Assembly (NCBI GenBank): GCA_012103375.1
Contig: WLWX01000001.1
Span: forward strand, 1,416,501 to 1,480,500
From: Paracoccaceae bacterium
GTDB taxonomy: Bacteria > Pseudomonadota > Alphaproteobacteria > Rhodobacterales > Rhodobacteraceae
Length of the DNA: 64,000 nt
Direction: 5' to 3'
A program made the translations under genes and the position numbers. Positions 8,826 to 17,567 of the stretch are shown one piece after another (position 1 is the first letter of the stretch; each line of letters opens with the position of its first letter). The notes beneath the pieces are model-generated. The model did no database searches and was not told the origin of the DNA. It saw only the letters and a list, made by a program, of their open reading frames with translations.

Positions 8826-9882
8826 TAAAGCGTTTCGGCTTGAACCTGAATCGCGAGGGATTCCCTTGAGACCTGATCTGTGATTCATCCTGTTTGGGAG
8901 GATGGATCATGTCAGCACCTTTGCCATCTGCGCTTCGGATACGGTTTCAGAGATACATTGAAGAAGGGTTGAGCGGGCGCGCGGCGGCGTTGCGGTTGAA
9001 GCTGTCGCCTGCCACAGGCGCGCGGTGGGCGCGTCAGGTGAGGATGAAGGGTCATGCGGAACCTGCCCGGCAGGGACCGCCGCGCGGCAAGGGAAAGCTG
9101 GCTCCGCATCGGGAATTCTTTGAGGAGTTGATCGCACAAGACCCTGACATCACGCTCTTTGAGTTGCGTAATGCGCTGGCCGATGCAGAGGGTGTGCGGG
9201 TGCATCACTCCTCCATCGCCAACCTTCTGTCCCGGCTCGGCTTCACGTACAAAAAAAGTCGCTGGTCGCCACCGAGCGCCGCCGCGCCAAGGTAAGGCAG
9301 CAACGGGCCGACTGGTTCAGATACCGCTCGCCAGCCATTGCGACCTTTCCTGAGCGCGTTGTCTTTATTGACGAAACCGCAGTGAAGACAAACCTCACGC
9401 GCCTACGCGGCAGAGCCAAGCGCGGTAAGCGCCTGACGATGGATGCGCTCTTCGGAAGCTGGGGAACCCAAACCTTGATCGCGGGCCTGACCCAAGGCGC
9501 GCTGATCGCACCTTGGGTCATCAAGGGAGCGATAGATGGCCCCGCCTTCGCGGCCTACATCCGCGAAGTGCTGGTCCCCGAGATCAACCCCGGCACTGTC
9601 GTCATTCTCGACAACCTGGCAACCCACCGGAATAAGGAGGCGACGCAGGCTTTACGCAATCACGGCTGCTGGTTCCTTTACCTGCCACCGTACTCGCCCG
9701 ACCTGAATCCCATCGAGCAGGCCTTCTCTAAACTGAAAGCCCATTTGCGACGGATCGGGGCCAGGTCCTTTACCCAGGTCTTCGAAGCAATCGGAGCAAT
9801 CTGCGATCTCTACGACCCAGTAGAATGCTGGAACTACTTTAAGGCCGCCGGATATGTCTCAGGTTAATGTCGAAACGCTTTA
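8826..9882 (+). mobile_element. IS630-family insertion sequence
   Basis: An element of about 1.05 kb bounded by TA dinucleotides (8826-8827 and 9881-9882), the target duplication of the IS630/Tc1 group. The ends AAGCGTTTCG (8828-8837) and CGAAACGCTT (9871-9880) are perfect inverted repeats. The similarity goes further inward (left GCTTGAACCTGA, inverted right ACATTAACCTGA), so about 19 of 22 terminal bases match. It carries one transposase in two frames joined at an A7 run. It separates a LacI-type palindrome from the sugar operon at 9922. Confidence 0.9.
8909..9867 (+). CDS. IS630-family transposase, two frames joined by -1 frameshift
   Basis: A DDE transposase of about 319 residues if the frames are joined. 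The first frame (8909-9295; ATG 8894 is an alternative) encodes the helix-turn-helix part, with RAAALRLKLSPATGARW. At 9251-9257 there is a run of seven A; slipping back one base there leads straight into a second frame that reads through the first catalytic Asp (VFIDETAVKTN). The second Asp (VVILDNLATH) and the Glu (PYSPDLNPIEQAF) follow, ending at 9867. This is the usual IS630 arrangement, so the element may be active. The product mobilises only its own element. Confidence 0.9.
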
Positions 9883-9921
9883 GGATCAATCGCGAACTGC
9901 CCGGAACATCGGGCCGAACCG

Positions 9922-10689
9922 ATGGATCAGATGCTGCCATTTGCCTTGAATCACATGACTGCGCCGACATTGCGCTATGATTCTCTGGCGACCCTTGCGG
10001 GGCGTTGCGGATGCATCGGGGTTGAATTGCGCAATGATCTGGGCCGGGCCTTGTTTGACGGCGCCGATCCTGCGGATGTGCGCGAAGCACTTGAGGCTGC
10101 CGGGATACGCCTGCTGGCCCTGGCCGATATCGCTGTCGCCTGCGGGGCCGAGGCGATCAGCCTTATCCCTCGAAATGATGGTCACCGGACTGAAAGCGTT
10201 CAGGTGCGCGCCGATCTGACAACCACATTGGAGGCTTTGCGTCCGATCCTTCGTGCGCGTGGTCTGATTGGATTGATCGAACCCCTTGGCTTTGCCACAT
10301 GCGGGCTGCGCCACAAGGCGGACGCCGTTGCCGTGATCGACGCGATCGGTGCGGGCGACATCTTCAAACTGATCCACGATACCTTCCACCACCACCTGGC
10401 CGGGGGAGGCGCGATTTTCGCCGCTCATACCGGGCTGGTGCATGTGTCGGGCGTTACCGACCCGTCGCTGAAACCGGCGCAGATGTGCGACGCACACCGG
10501 GGCCATGTCGATGCGGACGATAATCTAGGCAATCTGTTGCAAATCAAGACGTTGCAGGTCGCCGGTTACGCTGGTCCGATCTCGGTCGAGGCGTTTTCGC
10601 CCGACGTTCACGCCCTCACCGATCCGGCGGCTGCGCTGTCCGGGTCATTCAATTTCATCACGTCACACCTTTTGCGGAATGCTGCCTGA
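9922..10689 (+). CDS. Sugar phosphate isomerase/epimerase-like TIM-barrel protein with apparent internal deletion
   Basis: A 255-residue member of the AP-endonuclease-2-like TIM-barrel family (IolI/hydroxypyruvate-isomerase type). Recognisable parts are FALNHMTAP, GCIGVELRNDL, SLIPRNDG, IGLIEPLGF, HDTFHHHLAGGG, HVSGVTDP and ISVEAF, which carry the metal-binding Glu, Asp and His residues. A stretch of about 24 residues expected between GIRLLAL and DIAVACGAEA (compare the NALVFFNN region of B. subtilis IolI) is absent. At the join (10114-10126) the DNA reads CTGGCCCTGGCCGAT, a short direct repeat. ATG 9931 is an alternative start. It opens an operon with an inositol-like dehydrogenase, so a keto-inositol or keto-sugar substrate is likely. 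Confidence 0.8.
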   Translation: MDQMLPFALNHMTAPTLRYDSLATLAGRCGCIGVELRNDLGRALFDGADPADVREALEAAGIRLLALADIAVACGAEAISLIPRNDGHRTESVQVRADLTTTLEALRPILRARGLIGLIEPLGFATCGLRHKADAVAVIDAIGAGDIFKLIHDTFHHHLAGGGAIFAAHTGLVHVSGVTDPSLKPAQMCDAHRGHVDADDNLGNLLQIKTLQVAGYAGPISVEAFSPDVHALTDPAAALSGSFNFITSHLLRNAA

Positions 10690-10710
10690 GGGGCGGCGCT
10701 GATGGATAAA

Positions 10711-10742
10711 CCGCCCGGCGACGGGCATTCCGGCGGCTTTTA
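10711..10742 (+). terminator. Terminator-like hairpin before binding-protein gene
   Basis: CCGCCCGG (10711-10718) pairs with CCGGCGG (10730-10736) with one bulge, and CTTTTA follows. It lies between the isomerase stop and the binding-protein start, so it could weaken read-through or mark a separate promoter for the transporter genes. Confidence 0.35.
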
Positions 10743-10779
10743 CTTACGGGTGAGCCGGACACCTAACAGGGAGAGAGAG

Positions 10780-11637
10780 ATGAAGAAATATCTTCTGGCA
10801 ACGGGCCTGACCGCCCTTATGACGACCGGCGCGATGGCGCAGGAAATCGGCGCGACCTTTTCGCGGTTTGACGACAACTGGCTGACCGTTCTGCGCAATG
10901 GCATGGTTGACTATGCCGCCACGATTGATGGCCTGACCTACCAGCAGGAAGACGCCACCGACGATCTGGCCAAACAGATCGACCAGGTGAAGAACTTCGT
11001 GGCATCGGGCGTTGACGCGATCATCGTGAACATCGTCGACACCTCGGCTGGTGCTGCGATCACCGAAGCTGCGGGCTCGACTCCGCTGGTCTTCGTCAAC
11101 CGCGAGCCAGACAATGTGAACGAACTTCCGCCGACTCAGGCATTCGTTGCGTCCAACGAAATCGAATCCGGTACGTTGTCGGCATTCGAGGTCTGCAAGA
11201 ACCTGCGCGCAGCAGGCAAAGGGGGCGGGGCGACCGGCTACCTGATGAACGGTCAGCTGTCCAACCAGGCGGCTGTGCAGCGGTCCAAGGACGTGCATGA
11301 CGTGATCGGCATGGACATGTGTAACTTCATGACCATCATCGACGAGCAGACGGCAAACTGGTCGCGCGACGAAGCCCAGGACCTGATGACCAACTGGATG
11401 TCCTCGGGTGAGCCCTTCGACTTCGTTCTGGCCAACAACGACGAAATGGCGATTGGTGCCATTCAGGCGATGAAGGCTGCGGGCATGGACATGGCCGACG
11501 TGCAGGTTGGTGGTGTCGACGCATCCCAGGACGCACTGGTTGTGATGGCCGCTGGCGAGAAGGTGGACCAGAAGGTCTATATCCCGTTCAAGCTGGTCAC
11601 CCCGGCGAACATGGATGAGTTCCTAGACGCGAACTAA
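10780..11637 (+). CDS. CUT2-type sugar ABC transporter substrate-binding protein with apparent internal deletion
   Basis: A periplasmic binding protein (RbsB/IbpA-like, Peripla_BP_4) of 285 residues with a signal peptide cleaved near AMA-QE. GAGAG lies directly upstream of ATG 10780. Most of the fold is present (FVASGVDAIIVNIVD, NNDEMAIGAIQAMK, VGGVDASQDAL). Near the C-terminus VVMAAGEKVDQKVYIPF joins two segments that in relatives are separated by about 25-27 residues, including the ligand-contacting DVTVFQ-type strand. The join is at about 11548-11560. Loss of this strand would probably damage ligand binding. The next gene is the cognate permease. Confidence 0.85.
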   Translation: MKKYLLATGLTALMTTGAMAQEIGATFSRFDDNWLTVLRNGMVDYAATIDGLTYQQEDATDDLAKQIDQVKNFVASGVDAIIVNIVDTSAGAAITEAAGSTPLVFVNREPDNVNELPPTQAFVASNEIESGTLSAFEVCKNLRAAGKGGGATGYLMNGQLSNQAAVQRSKDVHDVIGMDMCNFMTIIDEQTANWSRDEAQDLMTNWMSSGEPFDFVLANNDEMAIGAIQAMKAAGMDMADVQVGGVDASQDALVVMAAGEKVDQKVYIPFKLVTPANMDEFLDAN

Positions 11638-11659
11638 GCTGATAAGCTTTTTGTAACAG

Positions 11660-11686
11660 AGGGTGTCGCCACAGTGGCGGCACCCT
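11660..11686. promoter_or_regulatory. Hairpin after CUT2 binding-protein gene
   Basis: AGGGTGTCGCC pairs with GGCGGCACCCT (one G-T pair) just after the binding-protein stop and before the permease. It probably gives differential expression of the binding protein; a Rho-independent stop is less likely because only a short T-run follows. Confidence 0.5.
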
Positions 11687-11706
11687 GCCTTTAACAGGCG
11701 GGGGAA

Positions 11707-12795
11707 ATGAGAATGGCGGATACCAGCCATGGCACCGGTGGCCTCACTTTTGACAAATCCAAAAGGACTTGGCCGAACGAGCTGAACATCGCGCTCGCGC
11801 TGGTCATCATCATCGTAAAATTCGAAGTTCTCGGGCAGGTGCTGCCGTATATGAACGGGCAGAGTTTTCTGTTCGACACCAAGGATCGTTTTGACGGCGC
11901 GCTGGGGTTGTTCAACGTGGCGCGTTTGCAGATCATCATTCTGCAGGTTGCGATCATCGGGATCATCGCTCTGGGTGTGACGCAGGTGATCATCACCGCG
12001 GGAATTGACCTGAGTTCCGGGCCACTTGTGGCGGCGACAGCAATGATCGCGATGAGTTTCGGACAGACCGAGCTGGTGAACGGCAACCCCAACCCCAAGG
12101 CCCTTTTTGGCGTCTGGGCAATGGATTTACCGGTAATCATACCGGTCGTCATTGGCCTGGCCTTTGGTGCGTGCATCGGCGCGATCAATGGCTTTTCCAT
12201 CGCGTACCTGCGCATCCCGCCATTCATTGCGACCCTGGGCATGTTCCTGATCTGCCGGGGCATCGCGCTGTGGTGGTCAGGCGGCAACCCGGTATCGTTC
12301 CCGACCGAGTCCTACAAGGCCCTGGGTTCGGGCATGATGCCGGTGGTCTGGTTCCTGGGCCTCGCCGCAATTTTCCACGTGATCCTGCGCTATACGGTCT
12401 ACGGCAAACACACATATGCCATCGGTTCGAACGAAGAAGCGGCGCGGATGTCGGGCATCAACGTCAAACGTCACAAGGTCATGGTCTATATGATCGCCTC
12501 GATGCTGGCTGCATTTGCGGGCGTCGTGCTTAGCGCGAAATCATCGACTGCGCAGGCGGGCATGGGCGAATTTTACGAACTGTTTGCGATTGCCATGGCC
12601 GTGATCGGAGGGATCAGCCTGACAGGTGGGCGCGGGTCAATCATCGGCACCGTTCTGGGTGCGATGGTTCTTGGGTTCATCCGCTCGGGCTTTACCTACA
12701 TCAAGTTGGACGGATCCTATCAGCTGATGGCCATGGGTGGCATCATCATCGCGGCGGTGATCCTGGATCAATACCGACAGCGAAACCGGGCTTAG
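11707..12795 (+). CDS. CUT2-type sugar ABC transporter permease
   Basis: An inner-membrane permease of 362 residues in the RbsC/XylH family (BPD_transp_2). It has about ten hydrophobic segments, the GVTQVIITAGIDLSSG motif, FIATLGMFLICRGIALWWSGG, and the family loop AIGSNEEAARMSGINV followed by GGISLTGGRGSIIGT. An in-frame ATG at 11713 is an alternative start; GGGGG lies just upstream of 11707. It sits nine bases before the ATPase gene and would form the channel for the sugar or polyol bound by the preceding protein. Confidence 0.92.
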   Translation: MRMADTSHGTGGLTFDKSKRTWPNELNIALALVIIIVKFEVLGQVLPYMNGQSFLFDTKDRFDGALGLFNVARLQIIILQVAIIGIIALGVTQVIITAGIDLSSGPLVAATAMIAMSFGQTELVNGNPNPKALFGVWAMDLPVIIPVVIGLAFGACIGAINGFSIAYLRIPPFIATLGMFLICRGIALWWSGGNPVSFPTESYKALGSGMMPVVWFLGLAAIFHVILRYTVYGKHTYAIGSNEEAARMSGINVKRHKVMVYMIASMLAAFAGVVLSAKSSTAQAGMGEFYELFAIAMAVIGGISLTGGRGSIIGTVLGAMVLGFIRSGFTYIKLDGSYQLMAMGGIIIAAVILDQYRQRNRA

Positions 12796-12804
12796 GAGGC
12801 TGAG

Positions 12805-13581
12805 ATGAGCAGTGACATTGTCCTGAAGACCGAGAACCTGACCAAACACTACGGTGGGGTTCATGCGCTGGTGGATGCCAACTTTGAAATAAAAACGGGT
12901 GAGCATGTCGCCATCATGGGCGACAACGGGGCGGGCAAATCCACCTTTGTGCGCCAGATCACCGGCGTCGAACAACGCACCAGCGGCAAAGTGTCCCTTT
13001 ATGGGGATGAGGTTAACTTCGCCGGTCCGCTGGACGCGCGTGAGGCGGGCATCGAAACCGTGTTCCAGACATTGGCGCTGGCCGATGATCTGGACGTTCC
13101 CGACAACCTGTTTCTGGGGCGCGAGAAGACCAACTTCAACTGGCTGGGCCCGTTTCGCTTCCTCGACTACAAAGGCATGCGGCAGGCAACCATGGACGGT
13201 TTGCAGAAGACCGGGGTGAAAATCCCGAACATCCGCAACTCGATCCGCAATATGTCGGGTGGACAGCGCCAATGCGTGGCCATCGCGCGCACCGCGACAT
13301 TCCATTCGCGCCTGACGATCATGGATGAACCGACGGCAGCACTCGGCGTGCAGGAAACCGCGCAGGTTGAAAACATCGTCAAGACGCTGAAAGACGCAGG
13401 TGAGCCGTTGATTCTGGTCAGCCACAACATGCGTCAGGTGATGGATCTGGTGGATCGGATCGTGGTGTTTCGGCGCGGGCGGATCGTTGCGAACCTTCGC
13501 AAAGAAGAAACCGACGGTCAGGATATCGTCGCCTATATCACGGGCGCAAAAACCGGGGCCGAATTCGAAGGCGCCGCGTGA
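12805..13581 (+). CDS. CUT2-type sugar ABC transporter ATP-binding protein (single domain)
   Basis: A 258-residue ATPase with one nucleotide-binding domain, unlike RbsA/XylG, which are about twice as long. It shows Walker A GDNGAGKST, signature MSGGQRQ, Walker B LTIMDEPTAALG and H-loop LVSHN, all intact. GGAGG precedes the ATG. Single-domain partners of this kind are common for CUT2-like importers in alphaproteobacteria. The stop overlaps the GTG of the next gene. Confidence 0.92.
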   Translation: MSSDIVLKTENLTKHYGGVHALVDANFEIKTGEHVAIMGDNGAGKSTFVRQITGVEQRTSGKVSLYGDEVNFAGPLDAREAGIETVFQTLALADDLDVPDNLFLGREKTNFNWLGPFRFLDYKGMRQATMDGLQKTGVKIPNIRNSIRNMSGGQRQCVAIARTATFHSRLTIMDEPTAALGVQETAQVENIVKTLKDAGEPLILVSHNMRQVMDLVDRIVVFRRGRIVANLRKEETDGQDIVAYITGAKTGAEFEGAA

Positions 13582-14378
13582 GCGACGCGCCACATGCCAA
13601 TACCACGGCGCTGATCACCGGGGCGGGGCAGGGGCTTGGCCTTGCGATTGCCAATACGCTGGTGGCGCAGGGGTGTCAGCGATTGGTGCTTGTCGATCGG
13701 AACACCGAAACCGGCATGGCCGCCGCGCAATCGCTGTCGTCAGAAACGGTGACCGCGCATTTTATCGCCTGCGACATGGGCGATCTGGGCGCGGTGGCTA
13801 CCCTGATGGAGCGTGCCGAAGATCTGGTCGGCCCGATCAACGCGCTGGTCAACTGCGCCGGGATCACCGACCGGGGATCGATACTCAGCACGTCGCCTGA
13901 CCTTTGGGATGCGATTTTTGCCGTCAACGCCAAGGCGCCGTTCTTTCTGCTGCAGTCCTTCGCGCAGCGGCTTATCGCGCGGGATCAGCCCGGCGGAGCG
14001 GTGAACATCCAGTCGATCATCTCCCATGGTGGCGTGCCGGATCTTGCCCCCTATGGGGCGTCGAAGGCGGCGCTGTCCTACATCACCAAGAACGCCGCCC
14101 ATACGCTTGCGCCGCACCGGATCCGTGTGAACGGGATCAATGTCGGATGGATGGACACCCCGGGCGAGGATACGGTGCAAAAGAAGTACCATGGGCGCGA
14201 AGATGGCTGGCTGGAACAAGCCGAGGCGAACATGCCTTTCGGAATGCTGCTCAAGCCTGAGCATGTGGCGGCGCAGGTCGCACTGTGCCTCAGCCCGCAA
14301 AGCGGAGTTGTCACCGGTTCTATCATCGACTTTGACCAACAGGTGATCGGCATATACCCGGACACGGACAAGAACTGA
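13578..14378 (+). CDS. Short-chain dehydrogenase/reductase (SDR)
   Basis: A classical SDR of 266 residues, starting at GTG 13578 inside the end of the ATPase gene. The nucleotide loop is ITGAGQGLGLAIA, followed by NCAG, and the catalytic Ser/Tyr/Lys are in QSIISHGG and YGASK. It probably oxidises a hydroxyl of the imported sugar or polyol, or an intermediate. Neighbours suggest inositol or a similar cyclic polyol or sugar acid, but no residue pattern fixes the substrate. Confidence 0.9.
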   Translation: MSDAPHANTTALITGAGQGLGLAIANTLVAQGCQRLVLVDRNTETGMAAAQSLSSETVTAHFIACDMGDLGAVATLMERAEDLVGPINALVNCAGITDRGSILSTSPDLWDAIFAVNAKAPFFLLQSFAQRLIARDQPGGAVNIQSIISHGGVPDLAPYGASKAALSYITKNAAHTLAPHRIRVNGINVGWMDTPGEDTVQKKYHGREDGWLEQAEANMPFGMLLKPEHVAAQVALCLSPQSGVVTGSIIDFDQQVIGIYPDTDKN

Positions 14379-14388
14379 GGGATACTGG

Positions 14389-15393
14389 ATGACTGTAAAT
14401 TTCGGCGTGTTGGGCGCGGGACGGATCGGGCAGGTTCATGGGACGGCTATCGCGGCGGTTCCAGGTGCGCGCCTGACGGCAATCGCGGATCCGGTGGATG
14501 CGGCCGCACAGGCGGTGCGCGACGCGCATGGCTGCGACATCCGCACCATCGAACAGATTGCCGCCTCGGACGACATCGACGCCGTGGTGATCTGCACACC
14601 CACAGACACGCATGCCGATCTGATCGAACAATTCGCCCGCGCCGGCAAGGCGATCTTCTGCGAAAAACCGGTGGACCTAAGCCTCGCCCGCGTCCGCGAC
14701 TGCCTGAACGTGGTCGTCGACACCGGCGCCTTCCTGATGGTCGGTTTCCAGCGCCGGTTCGAACCGGATTTCAACGTGCTGAAGGCCGCGATTGACGACG
14801 GCAAGATCGGCGCGGTCGAGATGGTGACCCTCACCAGCCGCGATCCATCGCCGCCGCCCTATGACTACATCAAGCGCTGTGGCGGTATCTTCCGCGACAT
14901 GACGATCCATGATTTCGACGTCGCGCGCTGGCTGCTTGGGGAAGAGGTTGAAACCGTGATCGCCGCCGCCTCGGTCCTGACGGATTCGGAGATCGGGCGC
15001 TTGGGCGATTTCGACAGTGTCAACGTGATCCTGCGCACCCCGTCGGGCAAACAGGCGACGATCAACAATTCACGCCGCGCAACCTATGGCTATGATCAAC
15101 GGATCGAGGTTCACGGCTCGAAAGGTGCCGTCAGCGCGCTGAACCACCCCGAGGCGCGGGTGCAATTCGCCGGTCCCGAAGGTTATACAGTGCCGCCGAA
15201 CCAGCATTTCTTCATCACCCGCTACGCCGGTGCATACGCCGCCGAGATTGCGGCCTTCGTCGATGCGGTCTCCAACGGCAAACCATCGCCGGTAACAGGG
15301 CACGACGGGCTGATGGCGCTGGCGCTTGCGGATGCGGCGGTCTTGTCCGTCGCTGAAGGCCGCGCCGTGGCCGTGGCGGATATTCTGGCATGA
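14389..15393 (+). CDS. Gfo/Idh/MocA family oxidoreductase, inositol 2-dehydrogenase-like
   Basis: A 334-residue NAD(P)-dependent dehydrogenase. It has the N-terminal Rossmann fold VLGAGRIGQVHG, the CEKP motif (FCEKPVDLS), and GGIFRDMTIHDFDVARWL, which carries the Asp/His pair used by myo-inositol dehydrogenase IolG. With the SDR, the isomerase-like protein and the CUT2 importer it points to inositol-like substrates, though many Gfo/Idh proteins act on other sugars. The stop overlaps the next ATG (ATGA), so the two are probably translated together. Confidence 0.87.
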   Translation: MTVNFGVLGAGRIGQVHGTAIAAVPGARLTAIADPVDAAAQAVRDAHGCDIRTIEQIAASDDIDAVVICTPTDTHADLIEQFARAGKAIFCEKPVDLSLARVRDCLNVVVDTGAFLMVGFQRRFEPDFNVLKAAIDDGKIGAVEMVTLTSRDPSPPPYDYIKRCGGIFRDMTIHDFDVARWLLGEEVETVIAAASVLTDSEIGRLGDFDSVNVILRTPSGKQATINNSRRATYGYDQRIEVHGSKGAVSALNHPEARVQFAGPEGYTVPPNQHFFITRYAGAYAAEIAAFVDAVSNGKPSPVTGHDGLMALALADAAVLSVAEGRAVAVADILA

Positions 15394-15599
15394 ACCTGTT
15401 TGATCTGCATCACCCGTTCTTCGCGCCGATGTGGCGGCGTGTAGTCGTGGTGCTGTTTTGCGCGGGCTGGTCGCTGTTCGAAGTGGTCACGGGGCAATAT
15501 TTCTGGGCCTGCGTCTTCGCAGGAATGGGCGCGCTGGCGGCCTGGCAGTTTTTCGTCCGTCCGCCTGACCATTGGAACGGGACACCGGGACAGGATTGA
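15390..15599 (+). CDS. Small membrane protein of unknown function
   Basis: A 69-residue protein with two hydrophobic stretches (about residues 16-34 and 38-54) and a polar tail. The ATG overlaps the preceding stop by four bases, the main argument that it is real. There is no recognised domain. As the last gene of the sugar operon it may be an accessory membrane protein, but I see nothing that says what it does. Confidence 0.6.
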   Translation: MNLFDLHHPFFAPMWRRVVVVLFCAGWSLFEVVTGQYFWACVFAGMGALAAWQFFVRPPDHWNGTPGQD

Positions 15600-16138
15600 G
15601 GGCGAGGGGCTATTTGTGCTGTGGGGCAGTTGCTGAGGCGCAGATGCGCCATGCCCGACCTGGGGAAGAAGTTCGGCCTGGTGCAGCCGGGTTTTGAAAC
15701 TCATCCAAATAATCTGCAATAATGGCCCAAGCCGAGAGCCGATCATAAACAGGGCGTACGCCGGACCGGCGGGCTGGCGCAGCGCCGGTGATGAGGCATG
15801 ATTTATAGGGAGGTGTTAGCCGTCAACTCAGATCGAAGTGGCCACCTCGAACCGACGCCAGACCGGTGGGGCCGGTCCAGCGTGCGCCCTGCGCCTGCGG
15901 CGCGCACCGGGGGCAGCGAATTCCGATGCGGTTCAGATATTCAGGTTGGCGTTTTGGAATATCTTCCATCAGGCCAAACACTTCTGCTGTTGCACGATGC
16001 CCTCCCGCGGGGGCGCATGGGCATAGCGCATCCGCGCCGAGTGCCACAGTTTCGCAGATGGATCGTGCGAGTTCTTGGGTCTCTAAGATTGGTCGATGAA
16101 GGTCGGCCACAGGACACAATTAATCCGTCCCGGTTCGT
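15600..16138. other. Gap between convergent operons with one doubtful ORF
   Basis: No gene here is well supported. The best candidate is a minus-strand frame 15823-16119 (98 codons, TTG start, two Cys-Pro motifs, CPCAP and CPRCA). It has a weak ribosome site and no domain I know, and could be a remnant. The plus-strand frame overlapping it runs into the aminotransferase gene and is a shadow. Confidence 0.4.
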
Positions 16139-17497
16139 TCAACCAGCTTTTGCAACATCCCTCACCGCCGCAACCACAATCCCCAACGCCCGGTCCAGAT
16201 CGTCCCGCGCAATCGTCAGCGGCGGTGACAGGGTCAGCACGCAGCCTTGCGAGATTTTGAAGCTGAGGCCCGCATCTAGACAGCGGTAATAGATCGCCTC
16301 GGCCAGGTCATTGCCTGGTGTTTTTGCGGCGCGATCCTGCACAATTTCGATGCCGAACATCAGACCACGACCCCGGATATCCCCGACAATTGCGCAATCC
16401 GCCAGATTGTCACGCAACCGGCCGATCGCGTGGTCGCCAAGTTCGCCCGCGCGTTCGACCAAACCCTCATCCTCGATAATCTCAAGCGTTGTCAGGGCGG
16501 CGCGGGCGGTCACAGGGTTCTTTTCGTGGGTGTAATGACCAATGGCAAAGCCACTGCAGACGTCCAGATCCGCCCGCGCGACGACCGCCGCAATGGGCAG
16601 GATACCCCCGCCAAGGGCTTTGCCCAGCGTCACGATATCAGGCACCACCTCATCATGTTCAAACGCGAACATCCGGCCTGTTTTGCCCAGACCGGTCGGA
16701 ATTTCGTCCATGATCAACAACGCGCCGTGCCGGTTGCAGGCGGTGCGGACCTGCGCCCAGAAACCGGGTGGCGGCACGTAGGGAACCGCGCGCATCGGTT
16801 CGGCGATCACGGCGGCGATGTCACCTTCGCGTTCCAGCACGAAGTCGACCATATTGGCGCAGGCCAGCCCGCAAACGTCGGGCCCTGTATGGCCATAAGG
16901 GCAGCGATAACAGGCGAAGGGGGCGACGTGTTCGGCACCTGGCAACAGTGGGCCGGCGATATGGGACCGGAAGGTGGCCTCGCCACCAACGCTGGCCGCA
17001 CCGAACCCCGCGCCGTGGAACGCATCCCAGAAGCTGAGCGTTTTGAACCGGCCCGTCGCCGCGCGGGCGATTTTCAGCGCGACTTCGTTTGCGTCCGACC
17101 CGCCGGTGGTGAACAGCACCTTGGACAGATCGCCGTGGCTGATCGCGGCCAGCTTTTCGGCCAGTTCCACCGCCGGTTCATTGGTAAACCGGCGCGGCGC
17201 GAAGGGCAGGGTGTCCAGCTGATCCTTGATTGCGGCGATCAGTCTGGGGTGGCCATATCCGATGTGATGGACCGAGTTGCCGTGGAAATCCATGAACCGG
17301 TTGCCGTCCAGATCCTCGATCCAGATCCCCTCGGCCCTGGCGATGGTCGCCGCACATGGCGTGGACAGGGATTGATGCAGAAAGGCGTCCGAGTCCCGCT
17401 GCAACAGCGGCCTGGACCGCGGACCAGTAGCGCGCGAAGTCCAGTCCGCACGGGCTGCCGAGGTATTGGATTCGCCTTCAGTGTGGGTCAGGGGCAT
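16139..17497 (-). CDS. Class III PLP-dependent aminotransferase / lyase family protein
   Basis: A 452-residue fold-type I PLP enzyme. The family marks are FTTGGSDANEVALK, LIMDEIPTGLGKTGRMFAFEH (Asp that binds the PLP ring nitrogen) and the Schiff-base lysine in TLGKALGGG. A CYRCPYG motif resembles the subgroup with (R)-1-hydroxy-2-aminoethylphosphonate ammonia-lyase and ethanolamine-phosphate phospho-lyase, so it may be a lyase rather than a transaminase. I chose the ATG at 17497 (MPLTHTEG); the frame is open further upstream without resemblance. It is the last gene of the operon with the CUT1-type ATPase, a C-N lyase homologue and importer genes. Confidence 0.85.
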   Translation of the reverse strand: MPLTHTEGESNTSAARADWTSRATGPRSRPLLQRDSDAFLHQSLSTPCAATIARAEGIWIEDLDGNRFMDFHGNSVHHIGYGHPRLIAAIKDQLDTLPFAPRRFTNEPAVELAEKLAAISHGDLSKVLFTTGGSDANEVALKIARAATGRFKTLSFWDAFHGAGFGAASVGGEATFRSHIAGPLLPGAEHVAPFACYRCPYGHTGPDVCGLACANMVDFVLEREGDIAAVIAEPMRAVPYVPPPGFWAQVRTACNRHGALLIMDEIPTGLGKTGRMFAFEHDEVVPDIVTLGKALGGGILPIAAVVARADLDVCSGFAIGHYTHEKNPVTARAALTTLEIIEDEGLVERAGELGDHAIGRLRDNLADCAIVGDIRGRGLMFGIEIVQDRAAKTPGNDLAEAIYYRCLDAGLSFKISQGCVLTLSPPLTIARDDLDRALGIVVAAVRDVAKAG

Positions 17498-17567
17498 GGC
17501 CGGTCTTTCATGAGTGTCGCACCTGATCAGACCCGCAGTTGCAGCCGAACGCAACCACGCAACCCGC

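Noticed and set aside
7408-8910. 500-codon minus-strand frame opposite the aldehyde dehydrogenase
   Set aside because: Shadow of a complete ALDH gene; composition Arg/His-rich and no family resemblance.
12805-13581. ATPase suspected of truncation because RbsA-type partners are twice as long
   Set aside because: All motifs for one complete domain are present and single-domain CUT2-like ATPases are common; not a deletion.
15823-16119. 98-codon minus-strand frame with Cys-Pro motifs
   Set aside because: TTG start, weak ribosome site and no known domain; mentioned in the gap entry but not called a gene.
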